NCBI GenBank assembly: GCA_910587895.1
Contig: CAJUOE010000107.1
Coordinates: 1-46,704, forward strand
Origin: an uncultured Lachnospiraceae bacterium
Lineage (GTDB): Bacteria > Bacillota > Clostridia > Lachnospirales > Lachnospiraceae
DNA length: 46,704 nt
Direction: 5' to 3'
Below the pieces are notes generated by a model. It was given only the letters and a program-made list of their open reading frames with translations. It had not been told where the DNA came from and made no database searches. The stretch's first letter is position 1; each line of letters starts with the position of its first letter. This document shows positions 42,343 to 46,704 of this stretch, piece after piece. The position numbers and the translations under genes were made by a program.

Positions 42343-44504
42343 TACAGATGCATCACCCTTTCCTGAATCTCCTGCGTCCTTCCCTGATTCCAGAACTGCG
42401 TACCGATATAACCGCAGGTCCTGCGGGCCACATTCATCTTATCCTGCTCACGGTTCTTGCAGTTCGGACATTCCCATACCAGTTTTCCGTCCTTGTCAGA
42501 TACAATCTTAATCTCTCCCTCATATCCGCATACCTGGCAGAAATCACTCTTTGTATTGAGTTCTCCGTACATAATGTTCTCATAAATATGTTGCATAACG
42601 GTAAGTACCGCATCGATATTCCCCTGCATATTCGGTACCTCCACATAACTTACCGCGCCGCCTGGCGACAATTTCTGAAACTGCGATTCAAAGGTCAGTT
42701 TGCTGAACGCATCAATTTCTTCGGTTACATGAATATGGTAACTGTTGGTTATATAATTCTTATCTGTAACGCCCTCAATCAAGCCAAACTGACGCCGCAG
42801 ACATTTGGCAAATTTATAGGTGGTAGACTCCAGCGGCGTACCATACAGGCTGAAATCAATCTTCGTTTGTTCCCTCCAGCGTTTACAAGCTGCATTCATG
42901 TGTTCCATAACCTTCAAGGCGAACGGCATCGCATTTGGATCCGTATGAGATTTGCCAGTCATATACCTGATACATTCGCAAAGCCCCGCATAACCCAGAG
43001 AAATCGTAGAATAGCCATTGTAAAGGAGTTTGTCGATGGTTTCTCCCTTTTTCAACCGCGCCAGCGCGCCATATTGCCACAGAATCGGCGCAACATCCGA
43101 AGGCGTTCCTTTCAGACGCTTATGGCGAAGCATCAACGCCTCATAACACAGCTCCAGTCTTTCATCAAAAATACGCCAGAACTTGTCCCTGTCTTTTCCG
43201 GAAGAACAGGCAATGTCTACCAAATTTAACGTGACAACGCCCTGGTTGAATCTGCCGTAAAATTTGGGTTGGTTCTCCTCATCATGATATACTGTCAAAA
43301 AGGAACGACAACCCATACAGGGATAACAATAGCCCTGCTTATCACGTTTCATGACCTTCTCGGAAATATAATCCGGCACCATACGTTTTGCCGTGCATTT
43401 TGCTGCAAGCCTTGTCAGGCTGTAGTAACGACTGCCCTCGCGAATATTATCTTCTTCAAGCACATAAATCAACTTTGGAAATGCCGGCGTAATATAGACG
43501 CCCTTTTCGTTTTTGACGCCCTGCATCCGCTGTAACAACATTTCCTTGATTACCATTGCCAGATCATCTCTGAGCCGTCCCTCTTCCACTTCATTCAAAT
43601 ACATGAAAACGGTAACAAAAGGCGCCTGCCCATTTGTCGTCATCAGTGTAATCACCTGATATTGAATCATCTGAACCCCGCGGCGGATTTCCTCCTTTAC
43701 GCGCATCTCTGCAACCTCATTCACTTTATCCTCTACAAGAGGCAACCCTGCCGCCATAAATTCCCGGCGAACAATTTTTCTTAATTTCTGTCGGCTTACC
43801 TCAACAAAAGGCGCCAGATGGGACAGTGTAATGCTCTGTCCGCCATACTGGGAGCTGGCAATCTGAGCAATCGCCTGTGTCGCCACATTACATGCCGTCG
43901 AAAAACTTTTCGGGCGTTCAATCATCGTCTCACTGATGACTGTTCCGTTTTGCAGCATATCTTCCAGATTTACCAGACAGCAATTGTGCATATGCTGCGC
44001 AAAATAATCGGAATCATGAAAATGAATCCTGCCTTCCTCATGCGCGCGGACAATATGCTCAGGCAACAAAAACCGTTTCGTAATGTCCTTGCTGACCTCA
44101 CCTGCCATATAATCCCTCTGTACACTGTTCACAATCGGATTCTTATTCGAATTCTCCTGTTTGATTTCCTCATTATCGCATTCTATCAGACTTAAAATCT
44201 GTTCATCTGTTGAATTGGATTTGCGTACCAGGGCGCGTTTGTAACGGTAGGTAATATATTTCCTTGCAACTTCATAAGCCTTGCACGCCATAATCTCATT
44301 TTCAACCATATCCTGAATCTCTTCCACATTGTAAATCCGATCCATGGATGCACAGATGTCCGTTATATGCCCTGCAATCTGCTCAATCTGTTCCTCCGTC
44401 AGTCTGTCGCTCTCCGCCACCTCCTGATTTGCCTTGGCAACCGCGTCTACAATTTTGCTCTTATCAAATCCTGTCTCTTTGCCGCTTCTCTTGATAATCT
44501 TCAT
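42342..44504 (-). CDS. nrdD: Anaerobic class III ribonucleoside-triphosphate reductase NrdD
   Basis: A 720-residue enzyme that reduces ribonucleoside triphosphates without oxygen. Residues 1-90 are an ATP-cone (KIIKRSGKETGFDKSKI), the allosteric activity site. The C-terminal zinc site is CQVCGYEG with CPNCKNR, and the glycyl radical motif RRTCGYIG is near residue 698. The ATG at 44504 has GGAGGA nine bases upstream; a longer reading from 44567 overlaps the operator region. Two NrdR-like boxes precede it. Confidence 0.96.
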   Translation of the reverse strand: MKIIKRSGKETGFDKSKIVDAVAKANQEVAESDRLTEEQIEQIAGHITDICASMDRIYNVEEIQDMVENEIMACKAYEVARKYITYRYKRALVRKSNSTDEQILSLIECDNEEIKQENSNKNPIVNSVQRDYMAGEVSKDITKRFLLPEHIVRAHEEGRIHFHDSDYFAQHMHNCCLVNLEDMLQNGTVISETMIERPKSFSTACNVATQAIAQIASSQYGGQSITLSHLAPFVEVSRQKLRKIVRREFMAAGLPLVEDKVNEVAEMRVKEEIRRGVQMIQYQVITLMTTNGQAPFVTVFMYLNEVEEGRLRDDLAMVIKEMLLQRMQGVKNEKGVYITPAFPKLIYVLEEDNIREGSRYYSLTRLAAKCTAKRMVPDYISEKVMKRDKQGYCYPCMGCRSFLTVYHDEENQPKFYGRFNQGVVTLNLVDIACSSGKDRDKFWRIFDERLELCYEALMLRHKRLKGTPSDVAPILWQYGALARLKKGETIDKLLYNGYSTISLGYAGLCECIRYMTGKSHTDPNAMPFALKVMEHMNAACKRWREQTKIDFSLYGTPLESTTYKFAKCLRRQFGLIEGVTDKNYITNSYHIHVTEEIDAFSKLTFESQFQKLSPGGAVSYVEVPNMQGNIDAVLTVMQHIYENIMYGELNTKSDFCQVCGYEGEIKIVSDKDGKLVWECPNCKNREQDKMNVARRTCGYIGTQFWNQGRTQEIQERVMHL

Positions 44505-44542
44505 TAAAATGTCTCCTCCAAAACAACATATATCTGTCTTTT

Positions 44543-44590
44543 TTACTAAATATAGTGTACTTTTCATACCCCTTCCACTATATATGCCTA
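44543..44590 (-). promoter_or_regulatory. Two candidate NrdR boxes upstream of nrdD
   Basis: Box 1 at 44543-44558 reads ACACTATATTTAGTAA on the - strand; box 2 at 44575-44590 reads TAGGCATATATAGTGG. The centres are 32 bases apart, three helical turns, as is usual for NrdR pairs. Box 2 is weaker. Box 2 overlaps the expected start site, a position that gives repression. Confidence 0.65.
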
Positions 44591-44593
44591 TCC

Positions 44594-44622
44594 ATTATAT
44601 TATTATCCTCCCCAAAAAGCAA
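44594..44622 (-). promoter_or_regulatory. SigmaA-type promoter of nrdD
   Basis: On the - strand TTGCTT, 17 bases, TATAAT. The start site would be near 44587, inside the second NrdR-like box. Confidence 0.6.
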
Positions 44623-44683
44623 GTTCAAATTATTACTTTCTGTAAATAATTTGTTAAAAATTTTCCAAATCCTTAATCGCCTC

Positions 44684-44712
44684 TTGAATCTGCCCTGCAA
44701 AGAGATTATCAT
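44684..44712 (+). promoter_or_regulatory. SigmaA-type promoter of the Ig-domain gene
   Basis: TTGAAT (44684-44689), 17 bases, TATCAT (44707-44712). It lies about 45 bases before the ATG at 44760 and drives the gene away from nrdD. Confidence 0.65.
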
Positions 44713-44759
44713 AGTATATATTGTACATTTGTTTTATTTTACATAGGAGGCATATACAA

Positions 44760-46672
44760 ATGAAAAGCAAAAAATTCATTCCTTTCCTTCTGGGCTGCCT
44801 GCTGATGCTTGAGACGCCTTTTGTCTCCCAGGCAGCTCAGTTTTCCTCTGTTTCTACCCCTGCCGCAGAGGAATCTGCACAGGTCGAGACAACTCTTAAC
44901 CTTACCTTAAATCATTCTACAGGCAGTCTCTATGTCGGCGGCGCATTGCAGCTTACGCCATCCATTTCCGGGTATAATGCCAATGCCACAGAGAATCCGC
45001 CGCAAATCACATGGACATCCAGTCGTCCCGATATTGTTTCCGTATCTGCGCAGGGACTGGTCAAAGCGCATAAAACGGGCAATGCCGTAATTACTGTCTC
45101 TGCCGTGCTGAAACAAAACGATAAAACCTGCACGCTATCTTCCACCTGCCAGATATCTGTATTGGCTCCCAGCCTGAAATTGCAGGACAAAAAAACGATC
45201 TATCTGAAATCTACGGAAATTTTAACAGCGTCCGTCGCTCCCAGCGGAACGATTAACTGGAAATCTTCGAACCAGAAAATTGTAACGGTCGATAGCAAAG
45301 GAAAACTTACGCCCAAAAAAACAGGTACGGCTACGATTACGGCATCCTGCCACGGCATGAAGAAAAAATGCAAGGTAACTGTCAAAAATCCTTCCGTGAA
45401 ATTGGACACAAAGAAAGTTTACATTTTTGCCAACAGCAATTATAATCTGGACGCCAAAGCACATCCGTTTTCCAGGCTTTCCTGCCGCTCTTCCAACGCA
45501 AAGGTGGCGCGTGTGTCCAAAGACGGAATCATCACGGGCATCCGTCCGGGGACGACCACGATTACGGCGTCTGTTCCCGGAGCAAAGACTTCCTGCAAGG
45601 TAACGGTCCTGAAAAACAAATACAAGCTTAACCGTTCCTCCCAGACGCTGATGGAAGGCGGCAGTGCGAACATCTATATGTCCAACATTTCCGCTTATGA
45701 AAACGTTTCCTATGAGATTGACGATCCGTCTATCGCGGACATCTCCACCAGCGGAAATATCTGCAAGGTGAAGGCACGCCAACCCGGAAACACCATATTA
45801 ACCGCATCTTACTCTCTGTACAAGGACGGACAGTATGTGGACTGCAAGCAGACCTGCGACATTAACGTCATCGACTGCGGCATTGAGCAGCAGGAAGCCT
45901 CCATTGCCCGGGGCGTCAAGGAAACCCTGACGTTAAAGCACGTGAACAAACCGGACGTTGTCATTACCGATACGGTCTGGAGTTCCTCAAACCCCAGGGT
46001 CGCAGTCGTCGATTCACAGACGGGCAAAGTGACCGGGCAAAGATATGGCTCTGCGAATATTACCGCCACTGTCAGCTATTCCGACGGCACGGCAAAACAA
46101 TATATCACCCATTTAAAAGTGTCCCAGCCAAAATTAAAATCCAGGCACACCGTTGTATCGGTAGGACATTCCCAGAAGGTTTCCCTGAGCGGCCTTACCA
46201 CATTCAGCGACGTCACATGGAAACTGAAGAAGAAATCCCTGGCATCCGTCAGCGCCGACGGTACCATATCAGCCGGCAGTAAAACCGGTAAAACCACGCT
46301 GACCATCAAGGCAGATGGAAAAACCTTCAAACATACAGTAGTTGTCACCAATCCGAAACTGAAATCTTCCTTTATCGCCCTTGCACCAAAAGGAACCTCG
46401 AAGATTAAGCTGTCCGGCGTATCTTCGCAGAGCAGGATTACATACAGATCCAAAAAATCTTCTGTGGCTACGGTAAGCAAATCCGGCGTAATCACAGCCC
46501 ACAAATACGGCACTGCCAACATCATCATTACGGCAGACGGCAACCGGTTTACCTTCGAAGTGGACGTGGCGCCACAGCGCGCGATTGACGCCTGCAAAAC
46601 CGGATACGGCATTATGTACAGCTCTTCTTACAGCCAGGCAAGGCGAATGAACGCCGCGACCTCTATAACCTG
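44760..46672 (+). CDS. Secreted multi-Ig-domain (Big_2-like) protein, 3'-truncated
   Basis: The first 637 residues of a secreted protein. It begins with a signal peptide (MKSKKFIPFLLGCLLMLE) and holds about seven Big_2-type Ig-like domains, each with a W-x-S-S/R-S-S-N-x-x-V-A-x-V core and a G-x-A-x-I-T-A motif. The last genomic residues, GYGIMYSSSYSQARRM, resemble the segment that opens some NlpC/P60 hydrolase domains, so a C-terminal cell-wall hydrolase is possible. The sequence stops where adapter begins, and the apparent TGA uses its first base. AGGAGG lies nine bases before the ATG at 44760. Confidence 0.8.
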
Positions 46673-46704
46673 AGATCGGAAGAGCACACGTCTGAACTCC
46701 AGTC
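46673..46704. other. Illumina TruSeq adapter at the contig end (artefact)
   Basis: The last 32 bases match the read-1 adapter of TruSeq libraries, beginning AGATCGGAAGAGC. They are not from the genome. The contig was built from untrimmed reads, and the right end is at about base 46672. Confidence 0.97.

Noticed and set aside
42306..43229. Open reading frame antisense to nrdD (307 codons)
   Set aside because: It is opposite a conserved gene and has no ribosome binding site or motif.
46671..46673. TGA as the real stop codon of the Ig-domain gene
   Set aside because: Its last base is the first base of the adapter.

Overview
The window looks like a motile, anaerobic Gram-positive member of the Clostridia, most likely Lachnospiraceae. 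The reasons are the late flagellar genes with FliW/CsrA, three DUF3880/CgeB-type glycosyltransferases, the anaerobic ribonucleotide reductase NrdD/NrdG, a class B sortase with LRR_5 and Ig-like surface proteins, strong AGGAGG ribosome binding sites and moderate GC. Family names here come from reading protein motifs by eye; no database search was possible. No rRNA, tRNA, CRISPR array or insertion sequence was seen, and no gene-free stretch exceeds about 260 bases.

Region 1 (1-6806, + strand) is a nucleotide-sugar operon cut by the left edge. It holds two radical SAM proteins, the C-terminal half of a transketolase, a fused nucleotidyltransferase-kinase of the HldE type with swapped domain order, an NAD-dependent epimerase, a GmhA-type isomerase and a GmhB-type phosphatase. 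Together they could make an NDP-activated heptose from sedoheptulose 7-phosphate. Region 2 (6831-15027) is a glycosyltransferase island: five genes on the - strand (GT-D type, PF13712 type, GT4 type, a helical/TPR-like protein and a GT2), and three tandem CgeB-like paralogues on the + strand. The two arms start from promoters whose -10 boxes form one palindrome near 11353-11366. The island abuts the flagellin gene, so flagellin glycosylation is the natural reading.

Region 3 (15131-26919, - strand) is a late flagellar cluster, in transcription order flgM-flgN-flgK-flgK-flgL-fliW-csrA-flaG-fliD-fliS-fliT-like-flagellin. Three sigma-28-type promoters are visible, before flgM, flaG and flagellin. 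The flagellin leader carries a GGA hairpin suited to CsrA, and CsrA and its antagonist FliW are encoded in the same cluster.

Region 4 (26960-37788, - strand) is a cell-surface locus: a gene of unknown function with a sigma-28-like promoter, a 2380-residue protein built of 24 Ig/MBG-like repeats plus two Fn3-like domains, a class B sortase with a cytoplasmic N-terminal domain, and a leucine-rich-repeat protein with a TPKTG sorting signal. Region 5 (37852-46672) is mostly housekeeping: Lgt, an rRNA-methyltransferase-like enzyme, an L,D-transpeptidase, a small unknown protein, nrdG and nrdD with NrdR-like operators, and a secreted multi-Ig-domain protein that runs off the end.

The last 32 bases (46673-46704) are Illumina adapter, not genome. 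The apparent stop codon of the last gene is made partly from adapter sequence, so that gene is truncated.
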